From Ruegeria sp. THAF57 (GTDB lineage Bacteria > Pseudomonadota > Alphaproteobacteria > Rhodobacterales > Rhodobacteraceae): a stretch of DNA of 64,000 bases. Where the stretch lies: assembly GCF_903914075.1 (NCBI RefSeq), contig NZ_CAIWNQ010000001.1, positions 1 to 64,000 on the forward strand. Reading direction: 5' to 3'. A program made the translations under genes and the position numbers. This document shows positions 1 through 8,894 of the stretch, piece by piece. Numbering within the stretch: position 1 is the stretch's first letter; each line of letters starts with the position of its first letter. A model generated the notes under the pieces. That model did no database searches. It worked only from the letters and a program-made list of their open reading frames with translations, and had not been told where the DNA came from.

Positions 1-87
1 CTCGCGCAAAAAACCAGACAACAACGTCCGACCCTCAACCTCACCGCTCACAGCTACGCCGTTCACAGTCATCGAGACCTGTGTCAT
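1..87 (-). CDS. (2Fe-2S)-binding small subunit of a molybdenum hydroxylase, 5' part only
   Basis: Only the first 29 codons lie in the window; the gene runs off the left edge. The product starts MTQVSMTVNG and continues with the short beta strands (VNGVAVSGEVEGRTLL) that open the ferredoxin-like domain of CO dehydrogenase / xanthine dehydrogenase small subunits (CoxS/XdhA type). The iron-sulfur cysteines would be beyond the edge. A good ribosome site (GGGAGGA) sits just upstream of the ATG. Downstream genes in the same direction (molybdopterin-binding protein, XdhC, CoxE-like, MoxR) are the usual accessory set for such enzymes, which supports the call. A small subunit in first position suggests an S-L-M gene order, but the large subunit is not visible, so CO as substrate cannot be claimed. 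Confidence 0.7.
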   Translation of the reverse strand, partial: MTQVSMTVNGVAVSGEVEGRTLLSGFLRE

Positions 88-102
88 GAATTCCTCCCAT
101 TT

Positions 103-132
103 CGTGTTTTCCCTTAACGAGAGTTAAACACG
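103..132. promoter_or_regulatory. Interrupted inverted repeat upstream of the (2Fe-2S) subunit gene
   Basis: CGTGTTT (103-109) pairs with AAACACG (126-132), and inside it TTAAC (114-118) faces GTTAA (123-127). The element lies 16 bases upstream of the start codon of the minus-strand small-subunit gene. It could be an operator or a leader hairpin. No regulator can be named from sequence alone. Confidence 0.3.
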
Positions 133-193
133 AGGATTTTCATTTGAGAACAAAAAACTGCGATTTTTCTGTGGTATGGCGAATTGCCAGAGC

Positions 194-1198
194 TCAATTA
201 CGCTTTCGCGATGAACGTGGCTGTGGCCGTGTAGGAATTTCCTTGAGCAAGCCGCCAACGCCCATCCCCGCAATATCGACACCCGTTGTTTCGACCCCGC
301 ACGCCACGCGGGACAACACCCAGTCGGCCCCGTTCAATGCCGGAGATCGCGCACATCCCGGCAGCCCGATCACGGGCCGAGATTCCAATGATCCCAAAAA
401 CAACAGGTTTCCGGGATCTACAGGCATGCCAAACCGATCCACTTGCCCTCCGGCGGCGCGAACCGCTTGGGGTGCCACATCATAAGCGTCGGATGTCGCA
501 GAGCCGGTCAAGATCATCACCAGATCACCGGACATTGCTGCAATCGCCTCAGCCAAGGGCTCGGGGCTATGCGGGACAATACGCACATCCGTAAGCTGCA
601 TTCCCAAGGTTTCGACCCGGTTCCGGATCGCCGCAATACCTTTTTCGTTGGGCGGTCCGCCGGGGATATCTGTCACCACAAGCCCCGCTGTTTTCAGCGT
701 CGGTTGGACCAATCGAATGGAAGCCTTCGCAAGACGAGAGGCATGCAGCACATCAGCCCCCGGCACGGCATAGGAAATGATCTTGATTGTCGCGACCATC
801 CCCCCTTCGCTCATCTGCTGATATTGCGGGACAGTCGCCACGGTAATCATCGGATTGACCCGATTGAATTCCTCAAGCGCATCGACATCCAAAACGACGA
901 CACCCGGCCCATCCGCAAGCAGGTTCACCCGACCGGTGAAGGGCGACGTCACGCGCAGCCCGACCGCGCCTGGGTCTGGCGCAAGCGAGTCCGCCAACAT
1001 CTGCGCGGCATCGTCTTCATGGCAGTCACCCGGTTCCAGCCGCGCTACCGTAACCGAGGCGTGGCCCGCAGCCGTCAACTGAACAAGATGTTCAGGCGCA
1101 AGAACAATCCCCTTGCGTAGTTTACTTTCACCAACCTTGACCGAGTGGGCAAGTATCGCGCCGTTTGCATCAGCTACGGGAATGGGTCCGAATTTCAC
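194..1198 (-). CDS. Molybdopterin-binding protein (MoCF_biosynth domain)
   Basis: 334 residues. The C-terminal half (about residues 170-310) shows the MogA/MoeA-type fold signature: TAGLVVTDIPGG, then GDLVMILTGSATSD and a proline-rich VIGLPGCARS segment, as in proteins that bind molybdopterin. The N-terminal half is a variable SAF-like region. Homologues of this arrangement sit beside xdhC and cox genes and are thought to help insert or modify the molybdenum cofactor of xanthine-dehydrogenase-family enzymes. The start overlaps the stop of xdhC by 4 bases (ATGA), so the two are translationally coupled, and the (2Fe-2S) subunit gene follows 106 bases downstream. It is not a full MoeA, which is longer and has a different domain order. 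The exact biochemical step is not known to me. Confidence 0.8.
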   Translation of the reverse strand: MKFGPIPVADANGAILAHSVKVGESKLRKGIVLAPEHLVQLTAAGHASVTVARLEPGDCHEDDAAQMLADSLAPDPGAVGLRVTSPFTGRVNLLADGPGVVVLDVDALEEFNRVNPMITVATVPQYQQMSEGGMVATIKIISYAVPGADVLHASRLAKASIRLVQPTLKTAGLVVTDIPGGPPNEKGIAAIRNRVETLGMQLTDVRIVPHSPEPLAEAIAAMSGDLVMILTGSATSDAYDVAPQAVRAAGGQVDRFGMPVDPGNLLFLGSLESRPVIGLPGCARSPALNGADWVLSRVACGVETTGVDIAGMGVGGLLKEIPTRPQPRSSRKRN

Positions 1199-2163
1199 GC
1201 CTTGCCTCTTAGTACAGCGGTCATCTGAGCCAGAATTGCCACCGCAATCTCCGACGGGTCGGCGGCCCCGATATCCAAACCAATCGGGCCATGGATGCGG
1301 TCAATCTGGGCTTTGGTGAAGCCTGCCTCGGTCAGTCGGGCAACGCGTTTCGCATGCGTTCGGGTAGACCCCAAGGCACCGATATAGAACACCCCGGCCC
1401 GAAGCGCAGATTCAAGCGCCGGATCATCCAGCTTGGGGTCATGGGTCAGCAAAACGACGGCGGTACGCACATCCAACCCGAGCTTGGCAACGGCTTCGTC
1501 AGGCCAATCGGTTAGTATAGTTTCCCCCGGAAAACGCGAGTCCGAGGCAAACGCATCCCGCGGGTCGATGATCGCGGGGTCGTACCCGGCAATCCGCGCC
1601 ATCGGCACCAGCGCCTGCGCAATATGAACAGCACCAACGATAATCAGACGTAGCGGAGGGTTATGGACTGCCACAAATGTCTTTCCGTCCTCCTCAAAAC
1701 CCGATCGGTCCATTCGCACGCGCTGCGGATAGGCATCTCGTTTCAGGGCCCTTTGACCCGTTTCAACATTGACCTCGTAGATGACAGGCTCACGCCCGGC
1801 CCTCGCGTCGACCAGTTCCCGCAACATGGCTTCGGGCAGTACGCTTCCGATAGGTTCTACCAGAACCCGGATCGTTCCGCCGCAGGCAAGCCCAACGGCA
1901 AAAGCGTCTTCGTCGCTGACACCGAATTCCAGCAATCGCGCCTCTTTTTCGTCAATCGCTTCCAGTGCCTCGACGATGACCGCGCCTTCGACGCAACCGC
2001 CTGACACTGACCCTTCGATCCGGCCATCTCCACCGATGACCAATTGCGCTCCGACACGGCGCGGCGCGCTGCCCCAGGTTTCAACGACAGTGGCAAGAGC
2101 GGCAGATTTACCTTCATCATACCAACGCAAAGCCGTTTCCGGGCTGTTGTCGAATCTGTCCAT
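1195..2163 (-). CDS. XdhC/CoxI family protein
   Basis: 322 residues from the ATG at 2163, which has GGGAGGG upstream; a longer frame to 2211 lacks a ribosome site. The N-terminal XdhC_CoxI domain has the family pattern ALATVVETWGSAPRRVG and GSVSGGCVEGAV with the conserved cysteine. The C-terminal Rossmann domain begins LRLIIVGAVHIAQALVPMA (about residue 180 on). XdhC proteins bind molybdenum cofactor and pass it, after sulfuration, to xanthine-dehydrogenase-like enzymes. Genetic coupling to the molybdopterin-binding protein downstream fits a maturation role for the hydroxylase whose small subunit starts at the window edge. CoxF/CoxI of CO dehydrogenase clusters are the nearest named relatives. 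Confidence 0.85.
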   Translation of the reverse strand: MDRFDNSPETALRWYDEGKSAALATVVETWGSAPRRVGAQLVIGGDGRIEGSVSGGCVEGAVIVEALEAIDEKEARLLEFGVSDEDAFAVGLACGGTIRVLVEPIGSVLPEAMLRELVDARAGREPVIYEVNVETGQRALKRDAYPQRVRMDRSGFEEDGKTFVAVHNPPLRLIIVGAVHIAQALVPMARIAGYDPAIIDPRDAFASDSRFPGETILTDWPDEAVAKLGLDVRTAVVLLTHDPKLDDPALESALRAGVFYIGALGSTRTHAKRVARLTEAGFTKAQIDRIHGPIGLDIGAADPSEIAVAILAQMTAVLRGKA

Positions 2164-2410
2164 GGCACCCTCCCGGCGTATTCTGATCCAACATAGGGAG
2201 GTTTGCCGCAATGAAAAGTGAGCCTAAAGGCCAATATGTTCGTGACCGTTCCTAACCTGTTGGATCTTGGCGCGTGTTCGGCGCAAAAAGGCTCAGTTCG
2301 CGGCGGATTTTTCAAACCGTTGATTGTCGTGTGCTCTGGTCGTAGCTTGGGCCCACCGCTGGCAGCATTCAGCGTATAACAGATCTCATTTTTACAACGG
2401 AGACAGAGAG

Positions 2411-2911
2411 TTGAAACGCATTGTTACACTGGGAATAGCCATTGGTCTGTTCACATCGACGATCGCATCTGCAGACACATTCCTGCGCTATGGCGAGGTT
2501 GAGGGCTGGAAAGTATTCATCGACCAAGACAAGAAGTCCTGCCTGATCGAAGCGGTGGATGACTCGGAAAATGTAGTTCAGATGGGCCTGACCGAAGATC
2601 GCGGTGTTGGATATGTTGGCGTTTTCACCAAAGCCAAGACCGATATCAAACGCGGCGACACCGAGGCCGTGGCCGTTCTGTTGGGTGATAACCTTTATAT
2701 CGGCGAAGCGACCGGCATGAAGGGCAACATCACCAAAGGATACTCGGGCGGCTATGTCCTGTCGGACGACCCGCAATTTGCCGAGGACATCGCCAAGCAA
2801 AAGGTCATGGTCGTGTTCCCCGAAAAGGAATTCGCCTTTACCGTTGATCTGACGGGCACTTACAAGGCCATGGAAATGGCCCGCAAGTGCAACGAAGAAC
2901 AACTGAGTTAA
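2411..2911 (+). CDS. Secreted protein of unknown function
   Basis: 166 residues from a TTG start at 2411. I chose it because GGAG lies about 8 bases upstream and the product then begins with a clean signal peptide (LKRIVTLGIAIGLFTSTIASA, cleavage before DTFLRYG). The mature part is acidic with an internal cysteine (KKSCLIEA) and a C-terminal one (RKCNEE), possibly a disulfide. The layout (a GWKVFID-type strand, then C, then a closing ARKC) faintly recalls the IalB family, but I cannot confirm that. It stands alone on the plus strand between minus-strand accessory genes and ends 3 bases from the stop of the convergent CoxE-like gene. Confidence 0.65.
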   Translation: MKRIVTLGIAIGLFTSTIASADTFLRYGEVEGWKVFIDQDKKSCLIEAVDDSENVVQMGLTEDRGVGYVGVFTKAKTDIKRGDTEAVAVLLGDNLYIGEATGMKGNITKGYSGGYVLSDDPQFAEDIAKQKVMVVFPEKEFAFTVDLTGTYKAMEMARKCNEEQLS

Positions 2912-2914
2912 ACA

Positions 2915-4171
2915 TCATTCAGAAAGCGCGGACATGAGCCGCGCTTTCTCACCCACATCGTCAGGTTTCGAGATTACAGCGGCCAGGTCCTCTAGCGAGG
3001 CAATGGAATGTCCCGCACGAAAGCTGTCAACATGAGGCAGCATTGCTGCAACACCTTGCGCCTTGGGCGCAAACCCATCCCAGCGCAGCAACGGGTTCAG
3101 CCAGATCAGGCGGCGCGATGACAAGTGCAAACGCTCAGTTTCCTTCGCCAGAGCCTCGGGTTCTCCGCGGTCCAGCCCGTCGGAAATCAACAACACGACT
3201 GCACCCTGCCCCATAACACGCCGAGACCAGTCTCGATTGAAGATGTGCAGGCAATCACCAATGCGGGTTCCCCCTTCCCAATCCTGCGCTTCGGACCCTG
3301 CCGCAGCAAGTGCTGCATCCACATCGCGTTGCTGCAAATGCCGTGTGATGTTGGTCAGTCGGGTGCCGAAGGTAAACGCGTGAACCTTGGCCCAGCCCGC
3401 CCCCTTTGCGTTTGAAACCGTATGAAGGAAGTGCAGGATGATCCTGCTGTATTGGCTCATTGACCCCGAAATATCGCAAAGCACGACAAGATTGGGCCAG
3501 CGCGGTTTCGGCTTGAGATGCGCGATGTCCCGCAGTTCTCCGCCCTGACGCATGGCTGCGCGCAAGGTTCGAGCGCGGTCAATGCGGGTTCCCAAATGGC
3601 TGGCCTGCCCACGCCGCGACTCGATGGGTTTTACGGGCAGGGTCATCCGCGCCAACATGCGCTTCGCCAGTGCGATCTCGGCCGTGCTCATCTGCTCAAA
3701 GTCAAGGCTGTGCAGCCGTTCCTCAGACGACGCCGTTTGCGATGCATCGATTTCAAGTTCGGTCTCTTCCTCGGATTCAGACGTTTCAGGAAGGTCACGC
3801 TCGACACCGTCCAATAGAGCCTCGGCCGCGCGTTTTTCGCCCGCATCGGCCTTGCGATCCTCTTGAACGCCCCGCACGGCAGGCAGCATCATGGCCATCA
3901 TGTGCTCCATATAGCGCGGATCACGCCAGTACATGCGAAAGACTTGCGCGAAAACAGTTCGATGTTCAGGACGGTTCACGAAACAGGCGTGCAGGGTCCA
4001 ATAGAAATCCTGTTTTTCGGAGAAACCCGCCGCCTGAACCGCGCGAATGGCGTCCACCACACGGCCCGTACCAATAGGCAGTCCGGCTTTGCGCAGAGCC
4101 CGGGCAAAATGCGTGATGTTCTGCGCCAGCTTTGGATTTTCAGGGATATCCAGCGGGAGTTGTTCGACCAT
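2915..4171 (-). CDS. CoxE-like VWA domain protein
   Basis: 418 residues from the ATG at 4171 (the frame can be extended only to a TTG). The N-terminal helical part (FARALRKAGLPIGTGRVVDAI, then HACFVNRPEH) is typical of CoxE. A glutamate-rich linker lies around residues 130-170. The C-terminal von Willebrand A domain carries a complete MIDAS: DISGSMS for DxSxS, a threonine in GGTRIG and an aspartate in LISDGLDRGE. CoxE works with a MoxR-type ATPase (CoxD), whose gene lies directly upstream; in Oligotropha the pair is needed to assemble the [CuSMoO2] centre of CO dehydrogenase. The last codons form a strong hairpin (2921-2949) that can also end the convergent upstream transcript. Confidence 0.85.
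   Translation of the reverse strand: MVEQLPLDIPENPKLAQNITHFARALRKAGLPIGTGRVVDAIRAVQAAGFSEKQDFYWTLHACFVNRPEHRTVFAQVFRMYWRDPRYMEHMMAMMLPAVRGVQEDRKADAGEKRAAEALLDGVERDLPETSESEEETELEIDASQTASSEERLHSLDFEQMSTAEIALAKRMLARMTLPVKPIESRRGQASHLGTRIDRARTLRAAMRQGGELRDIAHLKPKPRWPNLVVLCDISGSMSQYSRIILHFLHTVSNAKGAGWAKVHAFTFGTRLTNITRHLQQRDVDAALAAAGSEAQDWEGGTRIGDCLHIFNRDWSRRVMGQGAVVLLISDGLDRGEPEALAKETERLHLSSRRLIWLNPLLRWDGFAPKAQGVAAMLPHVDSFRAGHSIASLEDLAAVISKPDDVGEKARLMSALSE
2921..2949. terminator. 11-bp hairpin inside the 3' end of the CoxE-like gene
   Basis: AGAAAGCGCGG (2921-2931) is perfectly complementary to 2939-2949, with a 7-base loop. It starts 9 bases after the stop of the plus-strand secreted-protein gene and lies within the last codons of the convergent CoxE-like gene (encoding KARLMSALSE). 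It is placed to end transcription in at least one direction, although T-rich flanks are short (CTTTCT). Confidence 0.55.
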
Positions 4172-4179
4172 CAAAAATC

Positions 4180-4228
4180 ATGGGGGCTCTGCCCCCATAC
4201 CCCCGAAGTATTTTTGAACAGAAGAAGC
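4180..4228 (+). repeat. Rhodobacterales-type intergenic hairpin element
   Basis: ATGGGGGC (4180-4187) and GCCCCCAT (4191-4198) form a perfect 8-bp stem with a 3-base loop, followed by ACCCCCGAAGTATTTTTGAA and an A/G-rich tail ending GAAGAAG. From memory, near-identical strings (G-run, CTCTG, C-run, then CCCCGAAGTATTTTTG) occur between many genes in Rhodobacter and Roseobacter genomes. Here the element fills the 58-base gap between the MoxR gene and the CoxE-like gene. Its function is unknown; termination or mRNA processing is plausible. Confidence 0.55.
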
Positions 4229-4229
4229 A

Positions 4230-5138
4230 TCAGGCCGGTTCAAGAGTGGCTTTGGCTTCGTCCAAAATGCGTTTCGCCTCGGACCCCTGAAGTTTCTGGA
4301 TATCGTCCTGGTATTTCAGGATCGCGCCCAGCGTATCGCCAATAACCTCAGGACTTAGGTTGATCACATCGAGCGCCAGCAGGCACTTGGCCCAGTCAAT
4401 CGTTTCAGCCACGCCCGGTTTCTTGAACAGGTCTTCGGTGCGCAGGTGCTGAACAAAGGCCACCACCTCGCGGCTGAGGGCTTCGGCAGCTTCGGGGGCA
4501 CGGGCGTGGAGGATTTCGATCTCACGCTCGAAGTTCGGGTAGTCAACCCAGTGGTAGAGGCAGCGGCGTTTCAGAGCGTCGTGCACTTCGCGCGTGCGGT
4601 TCGAGGTGACAATGACAATAGGTGGCTCGGGCGCTTGCACAGTACCCAGCTCGGGGATCGTCACCTGAAAATCGCTGAGGGCTTCGAGCAGGAATGCCTC
4701 GAAAGGCTCATCCGTGCGGTCGAGTTCATCAATCAGCAAGACCGGCGCACCGTGTTCGTCCGGGCGCATGGCCTGCAGCAAAGGGCGTTCGATAAGGTAG
4801 TCATCCGAGAAAAGCTCGGTCTGAAGTGAACCCCGATCCGCGCCGCCTGAGGCTTCGGCAGTACGGATCGCAACCATCTGCGCCGGGAAGTTCCATTCGT
4901 AGACGGCAGAGGACGCATCCAGCCCCTCGAAGCATTGCAGCCGGATCAGGCGGCGGTTCAACCCGGAAGCCAGCGCCTTGGCGATCTCGGTCTTGCCGAC
5001 CCCTGCCTCGCCTTCCAGAAACAGCGGGCGGCCCAGTTTCAGCGACAGGAAGACCACCGTGGCCAAGGCCCGGCCACAGACATAACCCTGTTCGCCCAGC
5101 ATGGCCTGAACGGCGTCGATAGAATTTGGCTGCGTCAT
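4230..5138 (-). CDS. MoxR family AAA+ ATPase (CoxD-like)
   Basis: 302 residues from the ATG at 5138, preceded by GGGGAGAA; an upstream in-frame start at 5168 lacks a good ribosome site. Walker A is GEAGVGKTE (about residues 45-53), Walker B is VLLIDELDR, and sensor 1 is VIVTSNRTRE. These are the hallmarks of MoxR ATPases, which act as chaperones together with VWA-domain partners. The next gene encodes that partner (CoxE-like), so the two probably form a CoxD-CoxE-type pair for maturing a molybdenum hydroxylase. The distal genes (xdhC, molybdopterin-binding protein, Fe-S subunit) point to the same target. A role in another metalloenzyme cannot be excluded. Confidence 0.85.
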   Translation of the reverse strand: MTQPNSIDAVQAMLGEQGYVCGRALATVVFLSLKLGRPLFLEGEAGVGKTEIAKALASGLNRRLIRLQCFEGLDASSAVYEWNFPAQMVAIRTAEASGGADRGSLQTELFSDDYLIERPLLQAMRPDEHGAPVLLIDELDRTDEPFEAFLLEALSDFQVTIPELGTVQAPEPPIVIVTSNRTREVHDALKRRCLYHWVDYPNFEREIEILHARAPEAAEALSREVVAFVQHLRTEDLFKKPGVAETIDWAKCLLALDVINLSPEVIGDTLGAILKYQDDIQKLQGSEAKRILDEAKATLEPA

Positions 5139-5291
5139 GGTTTTCTCCCCTTCGGCACAACAGTTCATGACCGCACGCGCGCGTCAAGACCATCAGCTTT
5201 CAGGTGACTTACGACGTTCCGACAAGTTGACAAGGGATAGCTGCAAAATCGAGGCCTTTCGCGGCCGCGCGCACTGTGCTAGCCGGGGGCC

Positions 5292-6329
5292 ATGACCGAC
5301 ACCCTGACGATCCGCCGCCCCGACGACTGGCATCTGCATCTGCGCGATGGCGCTATGCTGGAAGCCGTCCTGCCCGAAACCGCGCGCCATTTTGCCCGTG
5401 CGATCATCATGCCGAACCTCGTGCCGCCCGTGGTGCGCGGCGATCAGGCCGCTGCCTATCGCGACCGTATTCTGGCCGTTCTACCTGATGGGATGACGTT
5501 CGAGCCCCTGATGACCCTGTATCTGACCGAGGACACAGACGCCGAGGACGTCGCTGCCGCCCATGCTAGTGGGCTGATCAAGGCGTGCAAGCTGTATCCG
5601 GCGGGGGCCACGACGAATTCGGCCTCGGGCGTGCGGGATTTCGACAAGATACGTCCGGTGCTTGAAAAGATGGCCGAGATTGGCCTGCCGATGTGTGTGC
5701 ATGGCGAGGTCACGGATGCGGAGATCGATATTTTCGACCGCGAGGCCGTGTTCATCGACCGTGTTCTGGACCCGATCCGTAAATCGACTCCCGGTCTGCG
5801 TGTGGTGATGGAGCATATTACCACCGCGAACGGTGTAGACTACGTCAAGGCCAATGACAGTGATCTGGGCGCGACGATCACAGCTCATCATCTGATCATC
5901 AACCGCAACCACATTTTGGTCGGCGGGATCAAGCCGCATTACTATTGCCTGCCCGTCGCCAAGCGTGAAGAACACCGGCTGGCGCTTTTGGCTGCTGCAA
6001 CCTCGGGCGATGCGCGGTTCTTTCTGGGCACCGACAGCGCGCCGCATACGGATGCCAACAAGGAGATGGCCTGTGGCTGCGCCGGGTGTTTCACCGCGAC
6101 AAACACCATGTCGCTGGTGGCCGAGATGTTCGACCGTGAAGGCGCTTTGGACAAGCTGGAAGGGTTTACGTCGCTCAATGGCCCCGGATTTTACGGCCTG
6201 CCGGTGAATGAGGACACGATCACTTTGACCAAGGGCGCGCCGGTCGCATATCCCGATAAGATCGAATCCGGTGACGGCCCCGTCACTGTGTTCGATCCCG
6301 GTTTCCCGCTGCACTGGCGCGTCGTCTAG
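5292..6329 (+). CDS. pyrC: Dihydroorotase (class II, PyrC)
   Basis: 345 residues, the usual length for PyrC of the E. coli type. It catalyses reversible cyclisation of N-carbamoyl-aspartate to dihydroorotate in cytoplasmic pyrimidine synthesis. Visible motifs: the metal-binding [10 protein letters not shown] at the N-terminus; [11 protein letters not shown], containing the lysine that is carboxylated to bridge the two zinc ions; MCVHGEV; MEHITT; and [10 protein letters not shown] with the catalytic aspartate. The stop overlaps that of the convergent MmgE/PrpD gene by 4 bases. It appears to be a single-gene unit; divergent from the MoxR gene with a 153-base spacer that must hold both promoters. 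Confidence 0.97.
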   Translation: MTDTLTIRRPDDWHLHLRDGAMLEAVLPETARHFARAIIMPNLVPPVVRGDQAAAYRDRILAVLPDGMTFEPLMTLYLTEDTDAEDVAAAHASGLIKACKLYPAGATTNSASGVRDFDKIRPVLEKMAEIGLPMCVHGEVTDAEIDIFDREAVFIDRVLDPIRKSTPGLRVVMEHITTANGVDYVKANDSDLGATITAHHLIINRNHILVGGIKPHYYCLPVAKREEHRLALLAAATSGDARFFLGTDSAPHTDANKEMACGCAGCFTATNTMSLVAEMFDREGALDKLEGFTSLNGPGFYGLPVNEDTITLTKGAPVAYPDKIESGDGPVTVFDPGFPLHWRVV

Positions 6330-7621
6330 CCCGCCAGCAGCTCTGCCAGATCGCGGGCGCGGCCTCCGGTGCGCAGCATCGACCAGATCGCGTCCGCTTC
6401 GTCGCCGCCAATCAGCTTGGTAGCCTTGCCGCGCACCCGATCCTCGCGCTCGGACAAGGGCATTGGGGTCAGCAGATCATGGCTGGCTTCTTTGCGGATA
6501 CCGTCGCGGCGCAGCAGGGTTAGGTGGGCTTGGGTTTCGGACAGCGTTTCATCCGCCTCGACCGTCACGCGGTCACGCAGCGAGAGCAAACGCGGATCGG
6601 CGCATGTTTTTTTGCAATAGCTGGCTGGTAAAGCCGTGTCATAACCCAGCGCTTGCATCGCAATCACTGTCCGATAGGAAAACTTGGCCCCTAACCCCGT
6701 TGTGGGCGACATCTGATTGCACACGCTCATCCAACGTGGGTGGGTCATGATCTTGATTTCGGCCACTTCCGGTTCCGCCATGTCCAGTTCCAAGGCGGCC
6801 TCAAGCGCCGCGTGCAGGCCATGACAACAGGCATGGAATTTGTGGCTGACCGACTCAAACAGCCAATCCTCCCCTAACCCGTTCAATGCTGCTTCTGCCG
6901 CGGATTGACCTTGATGCGTTGCACCGAAACCAAACGGCCCTTCCAACGCATCGGAACTGGGCTCAAAACCCTTGGCGACCAACAGCGAGGCTTCGACGCC
7001 CGCTGATGCAGCAAGCCCCGCATTATAGGGTTTGCCCATCGTTCCAAACTGAGCTTTCAAACCAGCCGCCCGGGTGGCCGTCAGACCCAAAGCCTTGCGC
7101 ATCTGATCCACATCGAAGCCAAGCACCCGTCCCGCTGCAGTCGCCGCTCCAAACGCTCCGGACGTCGCGGTTTGGTGGAACCCGGCCTGATAATGGTCCC
7201 GCCCCAGCCACAGCCCCATCCGGATGGACAGCTCCATCCCGACCAAAGCGGCCTCGAGAAAATCTACAAGTATCCGGTCATCCCATTCACATAGCGCCAA
7301 CGCTGCTGGCAGCACCGCGACCGACGGGTGCCCGATATGGGCGAAATGCGTGTCGTCGTAATCCAGCGCATGAGAAACTGTCCCATTAACCAGAGCGGCA
7401 CCTCGCAAAGGCGCACGGCCGCCACCAAATAGATGCGCCTGCCCTGTGCCGCCTTCGCCCATAACAAGATCGCGCACCGTCATGGAAACGGGTTCGTCGG
7501 CGCCCGCACGACCAACGGCCATCCAGTCGAGTACCGAAAGGGACGTCACAATACGGGTCTGGGACGAGGTCGAAATTGGGCCGGATGCAAACTCGGCCAG
7601 AGCTGAAGTGAATTCGGTCAT
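6326..7621 (-). CDS. MmgE/PrpD family protein
   Basis: 431 residues, matching the MmgE/PrpD family (2-methylcitrate dehydratase, cis-aconitate decarboxylase and relatives). Typical segments are [25 protein letters not shown] in the N-terminal helical domain (DYDDTH and HPS are the family active-site motifs) and the later [15 protein letters not shown], which contains the conserved histidines. The substrate is unclear: there is no methylcitrate cluster nearby, so this is probably one of the many uncharacterised roseobacter paralogues rather than true PrpD. The 3' end overlaps pyrC. Confidence 0.85.
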   Translation of the reverse strand: MTEFTSALAEFASGPISTSSQTRIVTSLSVLDWMAVGRAGADEPVSMTVRDLVMGEGGTGQAHLFGGGRAPLRGAALVNGTVSHALDYDDTHFAHIGHPSVAVLPAALALCEWDDRILVDFLEAALVGMELSIRMGLWLGRDHYQAGFHQTATSGAFGAATAAGRVLGFDVDQMRKALGLTATRAAGLKAQFGTMGKPYNAGLAASAGVEASLLVAKGFEPSSDALEGPFGFGATHQGQSAAEAALNGLGEDWLFESVSHKFHACCHGLHAALEAALELDMAEPEVAEIKIMTHPRWMSVCNQMSPTTGLGAKFSYRTVIAMQALGYDTALPASYCKKTCADPRLLSLRDRVTVEADETLSETQAHLTLLRRDGIRKEASHDLLTPMPLSEREDRVRGKATKLIGGDEADAIWSMLRTGGRARDLAELLAG

Positions 7622-7659
7622 GAGGCGCAGTCTAGCGTGCGCCCATTCCTGGTAAAGGC

Positions 7660-8106
7660 TTAGCCGTATAAATCGGAAGCCCGGCTCTCGAACGCCTGAA
7701 CAATCCGGTGCATGGCCTCGTTAAAGACGACGCCGATGATGCCCTGCAGGATCGCGTTCTTGAACTCAAAATCCACGTGGAATGAGATGTTGCATCCCCC
7801 CTCGGGCGCATCCTCGAACTGCCAATCGGATTTCATGTATTTGAATGGCCCGTCCAGATACTCGGTGTCGATCCGCCGATCCTCGGCGTGCAATGTCACA
7901 CGGCTGCCGAACCGTTCGCGGAACACTTTGAACGAGATCACAAGATCGGCCTCAAGCACCTGGGCCTCGCCCGCCGCATAGGTGCGTCTGATCCGGGCAG
8001 CCGCGCACCACGGTAGAAACTGCGGATACTTGGCCACATCCGCGACAAGGTCATACATCTGCTGGGCAGTATACGGCAGGTGACGTGTCTCGGAATGGGT
8101 TGGCAT
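7660..8106 (-). CDS. Coq10/RatA-type START domain protein
   Basis: 148 residues forming one SRPBCC/START domain. The N-terminus [34 protein letters not shown] is the classical signature of the Coq10/RatA family, which binds polyisoprenoid quinones and supports respiration (mitochondrial Coq10). The E. coli homologue was called RatA, a supposed ribosome toxin; the lipid-chaperone role fits alphaproteobacteria better. It is a lone gene, divergent from hpt with a 73-base gap. Confidence 0.88.
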   Translation of the reverse strand: MPTHSETRHLPYTAQQMYDLVADVAKYPQFLPWCAAARIRRTYAAGEAQVLEADLVISFKVFRERFGSRVTLHAEDRRIDTEYLDGPFKYMKSDWQFEDAPEGGCNISFHVDFEFKNAILQGIIGVVFNEAMHRIVQAFESRASDLYG

Positions 8107-8179
8107 GGCGGTCCGCTATTTGCAGGTGACAATGGCGCGTCATGTCGTATGTTGCGCGCCAAAGATCAAGGGGGCAGTG

Positions 8180-8722
8180 ATGACAGACCGCGCATATGTG
8201 ATAGACGAGATGATCTCGGCCAAGGCGATCGCCGCCCGGATCGAAGAGCTTTGCCGCGAGATATCACAGGAATTTGGGAATACCGACAAGCTGATCGTAG
8301 TCGGCCTGCTGCGCGGAAGTTTCGTCTTCATCGCCGATCTTGTACGCGAACTCGACCTGCCGATCGAGGTGGACTTCCTCGAGGCGTCATCCTACGGCGA
8401 TTCAATGGAAAGCAGTCGTGAAGTTCGTATTCTCAAAGACTTGCGTGGCGCAATTGAAGGGCGTGACGTGCTGGTGGTCGAAGACATCGTCGACACAGGC
8501 CATACGTTGAATCATGTGACCAAGCTGTTGAACAGTCGAAAGCCCAGCCGCCTCAAGTCCATTGCTCTGCTCGACAAACCGAGCCGGCGCGAGGTTGACT
8601 TCCGCTCGGATTGGATCGGGTTCGAAATACCGGACGAATTTGTCGTCGGCTATGGAATCGACTACGCCCAACGCAATCGCAACCTGCCCTTCATCGGCAA
8701 AGTGCGCTTTGTTGAGGGTTAG
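8180..8722 (+). CDS. hpt: Hypoxanthine phosphoribosyltransferase
   Basis: 180 residues from the ATG at 8180 with GGGGGCAG upstream; the longer frame from 8105 would run into the divergent gene and has no ribosome site. It salvages hypoxanthine (and guanine) with PRPP to give IMP/GMP. Motifs: [17 protein letters not shown] (PPi loop), then the 13-residue PRPP-binding signature [13 protein letters not shown] with its acidic pair, and [15 protein letters not shown] at the C-terminus. A 51-residue membrane protein follows 9 bases downstream. Confidence 0.95.
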   Translation: MTDRAYVIDEMISAKAIAARIEELCREISQEFGNTDKLIVVGLLRGSFVFIADLVRELDLPIEVDFLEASSYGDSMESSREVRILKDLRGAIEGRDVLVVEDIVDTGHTLNHVTKLLNSRKPSRLKSIALLDKPSRREVDFRSDWIGFEIPDEFVVGYGIDYAQRNRNLPFIGKVRFVEG

Positions 8723-8731
8723 AAGGCCAAT

Positions 8732-8887
8732 ATGAACCCACGCCATTTCTTGCGTATGTCACAATGGGCTCGCAACCCTCCATCACAGCGTCGGGTCAAG
8801 TACGTGTTTGGTGTGATCTTTCTTGTACTGGTGATCGGCGGTATTGAGCATTTTGGCTGGTGGCCTGACTGGGCGAAAACCCAATGA
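8732..8887 (+). CDS. 51-residue single-pass membrane protein downstream of hpt
   Basis: A short gene easily missed by length cut-offs. ATG at 8732 follows AGAAGG at a good distance and the frame ends in TGA at 8885-8887. The product begins MNPRHFLRMSQWARNPPSQR, has a basic patch (QRRVK), one hydrophobic stretch (YVFGVIFLVLVIGGI, about residues 25-39) and a tryptophan-rich tail (HFGWWPDW). The charge distribution predicts the N-terminus in the cytoplasm. From memory, similar mini-proteins follow hpt in other roseobacters. Function unknown. Its position 9 bases after hpt and 7 bases before the end of the convergent M20 gene argues for translation with hpt. Confidence 0.7.
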   Translation: MNPRHFLRMSQWARNPPSQRRVKYVFGVIFLVLVIGGIEHFGWWPDWAKTQ

Positions 8888-8894
8888 CCCCGCT

